A stretch of 56,092 bases of DNA, from contig CANHHX010000007.1 of NCBI GenBank assembly GCA_947461125.1, positions 1-56,092 of the forward strand. The letters are read 5' to 3'. This DNA is from Bacteroidota bacterium (GTDB lineage: Bacteria; Bacteroidota; Bacteroidia; Chitinophagales; Chitinophagaceae). This document shows, piece by piece, positions 8,647 to 16,886 of the stretch (positions are counted from its first letter, which is position 1; each line of letters starts with the position of its first letter). The position numbers and the translations under genes were made by a program. A model generated the notes under the pieces. That model had not been told where the DNA came from. It searched no databases and saw only the letters and a program-made list of their open reading frames with translations.

Positions 8647-10146
8647 TTGAGCGGAATAAAAAAATTAGCGGGGCAAACACTTTGGTATGGCGTAAGTTCT
8701 ATTGCCGCGCGTTTTATTGGTTATTTACTTGTGCCGCTTTTAACCTATTCAGAATACGTAACCCCCGCCGATTTTGGTAGACAAAGTATACTTTACTCAG
8801 CCATCCCCGTTCTAAGCATTTTATTTACCTATGGTTTTGAAACTGCCTACTTCAGATTTTCAAGTCAGGAGGCCTATAAAAAAACAATTTATAGTACTAG
8901 CTTTTTTTCGATTGTTATAAGCACCATTTTACTCTCTGGTCTTTTATGGGTTTTTAGAGTGCCATTTAGTGCCCTGATAGGCTTCACAGACATTCCTCAA
9001 ATTGCAATTATCACGATTGGCATTATTGCAATAGACACACTCAATAAAATTCCTTTCGCAAAACTTCGTCAAGAAGAACGTCCTATTAAATACGCATTTG
9101 TAAATATTGCAGGCATTTTTGTAAACCTGTTACTTACTTGGTTTTTTATCAATTATTGTCCGCGCACACTTGCTAGTAATCCCAACAGCTGGACCGGAAA
9201 CTTTTTTAGTTTTTCTACCAACCCAATTATTTATGTAGTGCTTGCCAACTTAATTCAAAGTGCCATTACACTTCTTTTATTAAGCAAAGAAATTTTAAGT
9301 GTGCGTTTCACATTTGATACCAAGCTTTGGAAAGAAATGATGGTGTTTGCACTTCCTTTATTAATCGTAGGGTTTGGCGGCATCATCAATGAAACTTTTG
9401 ACAGGCTTATGTTAAAGGCCTGGTTGCCGGGTTCAGACATTTTCAAAAATGAACAAGTAGGTATTTACAACGCCTGCTACAAACTTTCTATTTTAATTAC
9501 CCTATTTGTACAAGCATTTAGAATGGGCGCCGAACCCTTCTTTTTTAAACAGGCCGCGGGTCAAGAGCCACAAAAAATATATGCACGCGTACTTAAGTTT
9601 TTTGTAATTGTACTCAGCGTTATGTTTTTAGTAGTATCCCTATTTTTACCTATCTGGTCTTATTTAATAGGGCCTGCATACCGCTCTGCCATTGGCATTG
9701 TTCCAATTTTATTACTTGCGAATATATTTTTAGGCATTTATTATAACCTCAGTATTTGGTTTAAACTAACGGGTAAAACTACGGCTGGTTCATACATTAC
9801 ACTTATTGGAACCGCCATCACCATTGTACTTAATTTTATTTTTATCCCTTATTTTGGATTTATTGCAAGTGCTTGGGCTACATTTTGTTGTTATGGCACC
9901 ATGATGCTCATAAGTTACAACTGGGGACAAAAAGTATATCCCGTACCTTATCCTGCAAAAAAAATTACCGCTTACTTGGTTATTTCGGTACTGGTATTTT
10001 TACTTCATAAAGGGGTTTGTATTTTTGTGTTAGATTTTTGGTGGCAAACCATCAGCGGTGCGCTTTTATTACTAGGCTATATCGCACTTATTGCGTGTAT
10101 CGAAAAAAAGGAATTACAAAAACTATTTGCATGGCAGAAGACCTAA
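8647..10146 (+). CDS. Polysaccharide/lipopolysaccharide flippase (Wzx-like, MOP superfamily)
   Basis: An integral membrane protein of 499 residues with about 12-14 hydrophobic segments spread over its length. It belongs to the polysaccharide transporter branch that flips lipid-linked oligosaccharides across the inner membrane. The N-terminus (KKLAGQTLWYGVSSIAARF) matches the pattern common in Bacteroidota flippases. The start is a TTG codon, since no ATG lies near the conserved N-terminus. The end overlaps the next gene by 16 bp. No glycosyltransferase or polymerase is adjacent, so the glycan it handles is unknown. Confidence 0.85.
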   Translation: MSGIKKLAGQTLWYGVSSIAARFIGYLLVPLLTYSEYVTPADFGRQSILYSAIPVLSILFTYGFETAYFRFSSQEAYKKTIYSTSFFSIVISTILLSGLLWVFRVPFSALIGFTDIPQIAIITIGIIAIDTLNKIPFAKLRQEERPIKYAFVNIAGIFVNLLLTWFFINYCPRTLASNPNSWTGNFFSFSTNPIIYVVLANLIQSAITLLLLSKEILSVRFTFDTKLWKEMMVFALPLLIVGFGGIINETFDRLMLKAWLPGSDIFKNEQVGIYNACYKLSILITLFVQAFRMGAEPFFFKQAAGQEPQKIYARVLKFFVIVLSVMFLVVSLFLPIWSYLIGPAYRSAIGIVPILLLANIFLGIYYNLSIWFKLTGKTTAGSYITLIGTAITIVLNFIFIPYFGFIASAWATFCCYGTMMLISYNWGQKVYPVPYPAKKITAYLVISVLVFLLHKGVCIFVLDFWWQTISGALLLLGYIALIACIEKKELQKLFAWQKT

Positions 10147-10622
10147 ACATTGTTAGCGGAAGCAAACAAGAAAAATATATTTCTATAACAGCGCAAATAA
10201 AAGCGTTGATAGATGGAGAGCCCGATCTTACCGCTAACCTTGCCAATATTGCAGCTGCACTCAAAGAACAATTTGGTTGGTTTTGGGTTGGATTTTATAT
10301 GGTAAAAGAAAATACCAATGCGGGTAGTTCCGAACTTGTTTTAGGACCCTTTCAAGGACCTGTTGCCTGCACTAGAATTGCAAAAGGCAGGGGCGTTTGC
10401 GGAACAAGCTGGGCAAAAGAGGAAACGATTATTGTAGCTGACGTTGAAAAATTTCCAGGTCATATTGCATGCAGCAGCGCCTCAAAATCTGAAATTGTAG
10501 TACCAATTTTTAAGGACAGTAGCGTAGTTGGCGTACTCGATGTAGACAGTGATATGCTGGATCAGTTTGACGATACAGACAAGGCTTATTTAGAAGCGAT
10601 AGTTGCACTGATAAAGTACTAA
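10131..10622 (+). CDS. msrC: Free methionine-(R)-sulfoxide reductase (GAF domain)
   Basis: Reduces free methionine-R-sulfoxide to methionine with thioredoxin. The 163-residue protein is a single GAF domain. It carries the three cysteines of the fRMsr family: C80 (VACTRIAKG), C90 (GVCGTSWA) and C114 (HIACSSAS). Their spacing is the same as C84/C94/C118 of the E. coli enzyme. The C-terminal half (SEIVVPIF...VVGVLDVDS) is the usual GAF ending. The longer frame from 10017 lies inside the flippase gene; the ATG at 10131 begins the family-like sequence. The 16-bp overlap implies co-transcription with the flippase, with no obvious functional link. Confidence 0.93.
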   Translation: MAEDLNIVSGSKQEKYISITAQIKALIDGEPDLTANLANIAAALKEQFGWFWVGFYMVKENTNAGSSELVLGPFQGPVACTRIAKGRGVCGTSWAKEETIIVADVEKFPGHIACSSASKSEIVVPIFKDSSVVGVLDVDSDMLDQFDDTDKAYLEAIVALIKY

Positions 10623-10678
10623 TCAGGCATTTATACTCCATTCGTAATACCCAAAAAACGCACTAATTTTATTTTACG

Positions 10679-10686
10679 TACCTTTG
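10679..10686 (+). promoter_or_regulatory. Candidate -7 box for the rhlE-like gene
   Basis: TACCTTTG is a perfect match to the Bacteroidota -7 consensus TAnnTTTG. No good -33 TTG is present at the usual distance. If used, it gives a leader of roughly 120 nt before the helicase ATG at 10814. The 10623-10813 gap holds nothing else I recognise. Confidence 0.45.
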
Positions 10687-10813
10687 TATTATTCATATAC
10701 GTTCTCTCCCTATCAGACTAGATCACACTCAGTGACAAAGTAATTCAAGTCCTTAACAGAAAGTTTGTATAGCACCAGGCCAATGCCACGTGTTTTTATA
10801 TTTAAATAATACT

Positions 10814-12112
10814 ATGTTATCATTCGAACAATTAAACTTAATTGAGCCTATTTTAGAGGCCGTTAAAGCAGAAGGGTACACGAACCCTACCCCCATTCAA
10901 GAGCAGTCTATCCCAGTTTTATTAGAGGGAAAAGATTTACTTGGTTGCGCACAAACAGGTACCGGTAAAACAGCCGCTTTTGCCATCCCTATTTTACAAT
11001 TATTGTACAATAAAAAAAGTACACATAACGGTATTAAATCTTTAATTCTTACACCAACCCGTGAGTTAGCCATTCAAATTGATGAAAGCTTTGGAGCTTA
11101 TGGAAAAAAAACAGGACTAAGTCATAGCGTTATTTTTGGCGGTGTTTCTCAGGTGCCTCAAGTTTCTATGCTAAGACGTGGTGTTGATATTTTAATTGCA
11201 ACACCCGGCAGGTTACTAGACTTAATGCAACAAGGTTATATTAAATTAAACCAGCTTGAAATATTTGTACTAGACGAGGCAGACCGTATGCTAGACATGG
11301 GTTTTATCCATGACGTAAAAAAAGTAATTGCAAAACTTCCAGCTAAAAGACAAACCTTATTTTTCTCTGCTACAATGCCTCCGGAAATTGGACAACTAGC
11401 AAATAGTATTTTAAACAATCCGGTTAAAGTAGAAATTACCCCCGTGTCTTCTACTGCAGAAAAAATTGAGCAGTCGGTGTATTATGTAGACAAGGGCAAT
11501 AAAAAATTATTACTCGCACATTTATTACAAGACGCTGGCATTAAAACAGCCCTTGTATTTACAAGAACAAAACACGGTGCCGATAAAGTAGTAAAAGACC
11601 TTTTAAAACTAGGTGAAAAAGCGGCAGCTATCCATGGGAATAAATCTCAAAATGCCAGACAAAAAGCTCTCACCGATTTTAAAACCGGCGCTTTAAGAAT
11701 ACTGGTAGCTACAGATATTGCCGCAAGAGGTATTGACGTAGATCAATTATCGCACGTTTTTAATTACGAACTCCCAAATATCGCCGAAACATATGTTCAC
11801 CGCATTGGCCGTACGGGAAGAGCAGGCGCATCCGGCATTGCCATCTCTTTTTGTGATGGAGAAGAAAAAGCCTACCTAAAAGACATCCAAAAACTAATTG
11901 CCCAAAGCATACCAGAAGTTAAGGATCACCCCTGGGTGCTTACATTTGCCGAGGAAAAAGCGTCTAAGCAAAATTCTGGCTCCGTAAAGGGTGGCGGTGG
12001 CTTTAAAGACCGCAGAAACGGCAATAATAGCGGGGAAAGACGCTCTTTTAGAGGTGGCGACCCTAGACGATATTCAACGGCACCAGCTGGCAGATCTAGA
12101 AGAGAAAGCTAG
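10814..12112 (+). CDS. rhlE: DEAD-box ATP-dependent RNA helicase, RhlE type
   Basis: Unwinds RNA duplexes in ribosome assembly or RNA decay. All helicase motifs are visible in order: Q motif ([11 protein letters not shown]), Walker [26 protein letters not shown], and the C-terminal ARGIDV and [10 protein letters not shown]. The 432-residue protein ends in a basic Gly/Arg/Ser tail of about 50 residues, typical of RhlE-like proteins and likely to bind RNA. The frame is open upstream to 10790, but MLSFEQLNL at 10814 is the family-like start. A long leader is possible, as is common for cold-responsive helicases; that link is inference. Confidence 0.94.
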   Translation: MLSFEQLNLIEPILEAVKAEGYTNPTPIQEQSIPVLLEGKDLLGCAQTGTGKTAAFAIPILQLLYNKKSTHNGIKSLILTPTRELAIQIDESFGAYGKKTGLSHSVIFGGVSQVPQVSMLRRGVDILIATPGRLLDLMQQGYIKLNQLEIFVLDEADRMLDMGFIHDVKKVIAKLPAKRQTLFFSATMPPEIGQLANSILNNPVKVEITPVSSTAEKIEQSVYYVDKGNKKLLLAHLLQDAGIKTALVFTRTKHGADKVVKDLLKLGEKAAAIHGNKSQNARQKALTDFKTGALRILVATDIAARGIDVDQLSHVFNYELPNIAETYVHRIGRTGRAGASGIAISFCDGEEKAYLKDIQKLIAQSIPEVKDHPWVLTFAEEKASKQNSGSVKGGGGFKDRRNGNNSGERRSFRGGDPRRYSTAPAGRSRRES

Positions 12113-12160
12113 TCCAGAAAAAAAATACGGTAAACCCTACCTATAAATCAATAGAAACCC

Positions 12161-12168
12161 TACTTTTG
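12161..12168 (+). promoter_or_regulatory. -7 promoter box for tRNA-Leu
   Basis: TACTTTTG is a perfect TAnnTTTG element about 37 bp before the first base of the tRNA. A clear -33 TTG is not present. Confidence 0.6.
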
Positions 12169-12205
12169 CAGCCCAGCAAATCACAAAATTTACTGGGCTT
12201 CGGAT

Positions 12206-12290
12206 GCGGATGTGGCGAAATTGGCAGACGCACTAGACTTAGGATCTAGCGCCGCGAGGCGTGTGGGTTCGACCCCCTCCATCCGCACCA
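12206..12290 (+). tRNA. tRNA-Leu (anticodon UAG, reads CUA)
   Basis: An 85-nt class II tRNA with encoded CCA. The acceptor stem pairs GCGGATG with CATCCGC. The anticodon stem is CTAGA / TCTAG with loop CTTAGGA, giving anticodon TAG at 12240-12242. A GC-rich variable arm (GCCGCGAGGC) shows the class II type. The T-loop has GGTTCGACCCC. It has its own -7 box and terminator. Confidence 0.95.
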
Positions 12291-12293
12291 AAA

Positions 12294-12324
12294 CAATTAA
12301 GGCTCCCAACGGGAGCCTTAATTG
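12294..12324 (+). terminator. Bidirectional hairpin terminator
   Basis: A 14-bp perfect stem CAATTAAGGCTCCC / GGGAGCCTTAATTG with a 3-nt loop, just after the tRNA-Leu. It also lies 17 bp past the end of the convergent GH95 gene, so it probably serves both. The minus side is followed by TTTT; the plus side has only a weak T tract. Confidence 0.85.
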
Positions 12325-12341
12325 TTAATAGCATTACAAGA

Positions 12342-14612
12342 TTAAGGTAGCCGCATGGTAATGGTTGCACCCTTTTTACAATCAAACCGAAGCATACCTT
12401 CCTCCTCACTATTTTTTTGAACGGCGCCCATTAAAGTAACCTTGTATTTAGCATGGGCACCAAATGGATTTTTTAACATCAATATTCCGTCTTTTTCTGC
12501 CTTAATGGTTACTGTCTTAACCTGTCCATTTTGCTTAGAAGCGCTCACTAAAAAAGCGCCCTCTGTTCTCAACTGATCAAATGAAACAGAAGACCAAGCC
12601 CCAGGTATGGCAGGAAATATTTCAATAAAACCCTGATATGATTGCACAAGCATTTCCTGAACGCCAGATGCAAATGCAAAATTTCCTTCGAGGGTAAATG
12701 GACGGTAGGTAAAACTCGAATACCCTTCTTTGGTTTGATCTCCATTTAAATGAAAACTATTACCTGCACAAAATGCTTTTGCAAATATTTGAAGTGCTTT
12801 TTGTGCCCCTTCACCATCTGCTATACGCGCTTTTAAATTACCAAGCCATGCATACGAATAACCACACCAATTGGATGGTCCTACCTTATCTAACAAATCA
12901 ATAGTAGCCTTCATTATAGGCTTATCGGATGCGTTTTTCCACTGGTACAAGCCTAATGGAAAAATTGCCATAGTATGTGAAAAATGTCGGTGCGAACTGG
13001 TATACGCATGGTCTTTTGCAAACATCAATTCACTTTTTGTAGAAACGATAAAAGGCTCAAACTGTCCTAATATTTTTTTATACCGTACTGCTTCTTGTTC
13101 CTTACCTAAAACGCTTGCCATTTCAGCGGCTTTTTCAAAAACATATTTCATCAAAGACAAATCGTAATTGGTATTGGTTGTAAACCATGCATCCTTACTA
13201 TTGTCATGAATTTCTGGACTCGAACTTAATGGAAGTACTCTAATTCCGGATGCATTTACACGGGTAAGACTTTCTAGATAAGTTGCTACTGCTGTGAACC
13301 AAGGATATGCTTTTGTTTTTAAAAAATGATCATCCATGCTATATTTCCATTGCCAATAAAAATGTTGCGACAACCATGCACTTACCGTAGGTGATAAAGC
13401 GTATTGTATCCATCCACCCATTTCAGTTCCTTCTAGCGTTGTAACACCCGGTACATTCAATCCCTTTGTTTTAAAATACAATTCGGTGTAGCGCTGGTAA
13501 TTATTTTTATGCGCGTCTAAATAATCTGTAAATACACTGGATTCAACTAAATGATTGGCCGTATAACCTGGCCAGTAACTCATTTGGGTATTTAAATCGT
13601 GGTGAAAATCTCCTTTCCAAGGTGGAAGCCTTCCATTATCGGCGGTCCAAATAGCTTGCAAAGAAATGGGCGGTGCACCTTTACGAGAAGTGGATCCAAA
13701 TTTATACTGCTCTAAATACCACTGCTTATAAAGTAGGGTATCTGGCACTTGAATACTAGATTTAGACCAGTAATTTTGCCACCATTTACTATGTGCAAGT
13801 AACTGAACAGCATATGAATTGGCATTTGCATTTTGGTATGCTTTTGAACTATCTCCTTTTGCAATGATGGTCCAAACCCCTGTGAGTGTATTTTTATTCG
13901 TATACCACCACTTTACTTTAACCGTGTAATAAAAACCACCCCAACCTATTTGCTTGTAAACCATTTCATGTGGTGTGCGCGCTACAGTCCCTTGCACATA
14001 ACCAAGCCTAGATAAGTCATCACCGCCAACCACATCGCCACCAGCACTTGCTTTACCGCCATAGGCTGGTGCTATTAATTGTAGCGCAACACTATCTGAG
14101 ATATTTGAAAACGAAAACCAACCAAGCTGCCCTGTTGCGTCCACAAAAGTTTGTAGCTGAGCGCCTGATTGCCACTTAACCGTGCACAATGCTTTTGAAA
14201 TATCTAGTTGCGCACTAGTAACGGGACCTAAATGGCGGGTATCAAACTCTAAAGCCGCGCCTGGTATTTTACTGGGTGCCGGCTCTCTATCATAAGGTTC
14301 ATCAAAAAGTTTTTGTACCGCTGCGTAATTATTTTTTTGATACTGCTCTTCTACCCATTTAAAACTAAATTCATTTCGGTGTAAATCCTTCATTGGACGT
14401 TCGTCCCAGAGCGTAGCACAGTCTAAAGAAAAGCGCAAATGATTTTCTTTTTGCCAAACCATGGCACCAAGCATACCATTACCAAGGGGTAATGACTCGT
14501 CCCACCGTGTAGGTAAACTTAAAAATTGAAGGTTGCTTTTTTGCAATTGAGCACTCACGCTATTTGCTATGAACAAAAATAAAGCGGTAATAAGAACAAA
14601 GAAACGAGGCAT
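12342..14612 (-). CDS. Secreted GH95 glycoside hydrolase (alpha-L-fucosidase/galactosidase)
   Basis: Expected to release terminal alpha-linked L-fucose (or L-galactose, as some GH95 members do) from glycans by an inverting mechanism. The 756-residue protein has a signal peptide ending SVSAQ. The GH95 N-terminal domain is marked by RWDESLPLGNGMLGAMVW and CATLWDERP. The (alpha/alpha)6 catalytic barrel contains EGTEMGGWIQYALSPTVSAW and HRHFSHTMAIFPLGLY. Its length is near the usual 750-800. It is divergent from a GH29 fucosidase 144 bp away, so two unrelated fucosidase families share one control region. The fine linkage specificity cannot be read from the sequence. Confidence 0.9.
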   Translation of the reverse strand: MPRFFVLITALFLFIANSVSAQLQKSNLQFLSLPTRWDESLPLGNGMLGAMVWQKENHLRFSLDCATLWDERPMKDLHRNEFSFKWVEEQYQKNNYAAVQKLFDEPYDREPAPSKIPGAALEFDTRHLGPVTSAQLDISKALCTVKWQSGAQLQTFVDATGQLGWFSFSNISDSVALQLIAPAYGGKASAGGDVVGGDDLSRLGYVQGTVARTPHEMVYKQIGWGGFYYTVKVKWWYTNKNTLTGVWTIIAKGDSSKAYQNANANSYAVQLLAHSKWWQNYWSKSSIQVPDTLLYKQWYLEQYKFGSTSRKGAPPISLQAIWTADNGRLPPWKGDFHHDLNTQMSYWPGYTANHLVESSVFTDYLDAHKNNYQRYTELYFKTKGLNVPGVTTLEGTEMGGWIQYALSPTVSAWLSQHFYWQWKYSMDDHFLKTKAYPWFTAVATYLESLTRVNASGIRVLPLSSSPEIHDNSKDAWFTTNTNYDLSLMKYVFEKAAEMASVLGKEQEAVRYKKILGQFEPFIVSTKSELMFAKDHAYTSSHRHFSHTMAIFPLGLYQWKNASDKPIMKATIDLLDKVGPSNWCGYSYAWLGNLKARIADGEGAQKALQIFAKAFCAGNSFHLNGDQTKEGYSSFTYRPFTLEGNFAFASGVQEMLVQSYQGFIEIFPAIPGAWSSVSFDQLRTEGAFLVSASKQNGQVKTVTIKAEKDGILMLKNPFGAHAKYKVTLMGAVQKNSEEEGMLRFDCKKGATITMRLP

Positions 14613-14646
14613 ATTGGTACATTGGGTTAAAATAATAGCAGGAACA

Positions 14647-14739
14647 ATTCAAATAGATTCAAATTGATTAACTGATGATAAGATAAAAATATTTTTTCAA
14701 ATAAAGTGAGGAAGCGATTAAAAATAGTCGATTTTTAAT
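14647..14739. promoter_or_regulatory. Repeat elements in the GH95/GH29 divergent promoter
   Basis: Two exact copies of ATTCAAAT (14647-14654 and 14657-14664) are spaced exactly 10 bp, one helical turn. Further right is a perfect 9-bp inverted repeat ATTAAAAAT-AGTCG-ATTTTTAAT (14717-14739), which ends 17 bp before the GH29 start. These are candidate operators for shared control of the two fucosidase genes. No regulator gene is adjacent. Confidence 0.4.
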
Positions 14740-14756
14740 GCCACAAACAATCACCT

Positions 14757-16106
14757 ATGAAACGTTTCATAAAAATTACTGCTTCATTTATTGCAGTACT
14801 ACTTTGTACCACATTTGCAACATCTACAAATGCGCAAAGCAAAATTAACCAAGATAGTATTGCACATAAAATGGGTTGGTTTGAAGATGCTAAACTTGGC
14901 ATTTTTATTCACTACGGTATCTATGCAGTAAATGATGTTTCAGAGAGTTGGAGTTTTCATAACAAACAAGTAACCTGGCCTGCATACATGAGTCAGTTAA
15001 GTGGCTTTACTGCAAGTAAATACGACCCTATTGCTTGGGCTAATTTATTTAAAGAAGCCGGCGCGCGCTACACTGTTATTACTACCAAACACCATGACGG
15101 CGTTGCACTATGGGATACTAAAGAAAAACATTATGATGTTATTAGAAATACACCTGCAAAAAGAGATTTGATTGATCCACTTGTTACTGAACTGCGCAAA
15201 AACAATATTAAAGTGGGTGCTTATTTTTCACTTATAGATTGGAGCCACCCTGATTATCCAGGATTTTTAAAAGATAGCAGTAGGTATAAAGTAGCCAACG
15301 AACCAACGCGTTGGAAAAAATTCCAAGGGTTTTTTCAAAATCAATTATCGGAACTATCTACAAGATTCAATCCAGATTTATGGTGGTTTGATGGTGATTG
15401 GGAACACAGTGCCGAAGAGTGGGAAAGCAGTAAAGTAAGGACCAATTTATTGGCGCGCAACCCTGCAACCATTATCAACGGCCGTTTACAAGGCTATGGC
15501 GATTATGAAACACCAGAGCAAAATTTCCCAGTTACAAGACCAAGTTTTAAATGGTGGGAGCTTTGTATGACAACCAACGATAATTGGGGTTATAGAAAAT
15601 CAGATACCAACTGGAAAACACCTTACGAAGTGATTTCAATTTTTGTTGACGCGGTTTCAAATGGCGGTAACTTATTATTAGATATTGGTCCTAAAGAAGA
15701 TGGCACCATCCCGGACGAGCAGGTAAACATTTTAAAGGAGCTAGGTAAGTGGAACCGCAAACACGGTGAATCCATTTTTGGTACGATTGGGGGTATTCCA
15801 CAAGGCCATTTTTATGGGCCTACTACTTTATCCAAAGATTCTACCACGCTGTATTTATTCTTACATGGTAAAACAAGTGGGCCAGTTATGGTGAAGGGCC
15901 TAGACAATAAAATCAAATCGGTAGAGGTGCTAGGAAACCGTGCGACATTAAAATCAAAGGTTGTCGGAAAAATTTCTTGGAGTCCTGTACCGGGGCTTGT
16001 TTACATAGATGTTCCAGCAACTTCATTAGACACGTATATCACTGTATTAAAAGTAACCCTAGATAAACCTATTAAACTGTATAGAGGAAAGGGTGGACTT
16101 GGTTAA
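14757..16106 (+). CDS. Secreted GH29 alpha-L-fucosidase
   Basis: A retaining exo-fucosidase of 449 residues with a signal peptide ending in TNAQ. The N-terminal WFEDAKLGIFIHYGIYAV and the TTKHHDGVALWDTK segment are hallmark GH29 sequences. The catalytic nucleophile is most likely D212 in WWFDGDW. NGGNLLLDIGPKEDG closes the barrel, and a beta-sandwich-like C-terminus follows. It is divergent from the GH95 gene. It converges on the GLPGLI gene with only 7 bp between the stops. Confidence 0.95.
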   Translation: MKRFIKITASFIAVLLCTTFATSTNAQSKINQDSIAHKMGWFEDAKLGIFIHYGIYAVNDVSESWSFHNKQVTWPAYMSQLSGFTASKYDPIAWANLFKEAGARYTVITTKHHDGVALWDTKEKHYDVIRNTPAKRDLIDPLVTELRKNNIKVGAYFSLIDWSHPDYPGFLKDSSRYKVANEPTRWKKFQGFFQNQLSELSTRFNPDLWWFDGDWEHSAEEWESSKVRTNLLARNPATIINGRLQGYGDYETPEQNFPVTRPSFKWWELCMTTNDNWGYRKSDTNWKTPYEVISIFVDAVSNGGNLLLDIGPKEDGTIPDEQVNILKELGKWNRKHGESIFGTIGGIPQGHFYGPTTLSKDSTTLYLFLHGKTSGPVMVKGLDNKIKSVEVLGNRATLKSKVVGKISWSPVPGLVYIDVPATSLDTYITVLKVTLDKPIKLYRGKGGLG

Positions 16107-16113
16107 ACGTTCA

Positions 16114-16860
16114 TTATAATTTTAAAAACCACAAAATAGCAGCTGCTTCTTTACCCCAGTCTTTGGTGGTTTTTACAAGATCGGCGTCTAATTGTTTGAT
16201 GGTTGATTTTTTGGGTTTGCTAAGTGTTGGCAAAACATAATTAGGCGCGGCTTGCAAAGAAATACTCGTAGCAAAAATGGTAGTGCCTAAACGCGGTACG
16301 GCAATACCGAGTATCATACCTGGTAGTCCATTGAAATTTTCGGGACCTGCTTGCACCGGAATTTGATCAGTGTAAAATGCCACTACCACCACCGAGTCGC
16401 AAATTTTAGTGATTGCTTTTTTACATTCGAAACCTGCAATATCTCTAACCTCACCAGTAATCTTCCATTCGTATTTGACTAGACTATCATTTACTAAATA
16501 CGTATTTTCAAAAATGGTCGTAGCACTTGTAACCGTACCAGATTCATGCTTTTGGTTGACGTAATTTGTTTCGGAAGGTTTAAATAACATATTTATATAC
16601 TTGTTATCCGAATTTTCTTTGGTTAAATAATAAAAGCTTTCTTTACTATTAAACTGTAACGTAAAATTATCGGCTACCACTTTTGGAAACTGCTTTTTAA
16701 GTTCTTCCATCCACATATTGGAATCGTCTTCCGAATTACCAAGCGCAGCAAACTGGCTAATACGGCGCTCATAGGAAATGGTACCAGCATTTACAAAATT
16801 TACCTGAGCAGAACTTACGCTAACAAAAAAAGATAAAATAACGATATAAAGAATTCTCAT
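16114..16860 (-). CDS. GLPGLI family secreted protein
   Basis: A 248-residue exported protein of the Bacteroidota GLPGLI family, named after a motif seen here as FNGLPGMILGI. A signal peptide ends VSSAQ. The family has no established biochemical role. It is often found next to an outer-membrane beta-barrel gene, as here: the barrel gene lies 26 bp upstream in the same direction. The pair probably forms one transcript. Confidence 0.92.
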   Translation of the reverse strand: MRILYIVILSFFVSVSSAQVNFVNAGTISYERRISQFAALGNSEDDSNMWMEELKKQFPKVVADNFTLQFNSKESFYYLTKENSDNKYINMLFKPSETNYVNQKHESGTVTSATTIFENTYLVNDSLVKYEWKITGEVRDIAGFECKKAITKICDSVVVVAFYTDQIPVQAGPENFNGLPGMILGIAVPRLGTTIFATSISLQAAPNYVLPTLSKPKKSTIKQLDADLVKTTKDWGKEAAAILWFLKL

Positions 16861-16886
16861 AAAATCAAATTAAGGATACTGTAAAA

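Noticed and set aside
12206..12324. tRNA-Leu as an integration site for a mobile element.
   Set aside because: No integrase, no duplicated tRNA 3' end and no foreign-looking genes were seen next to it; a terminator and a normal hydrolase gene follow.
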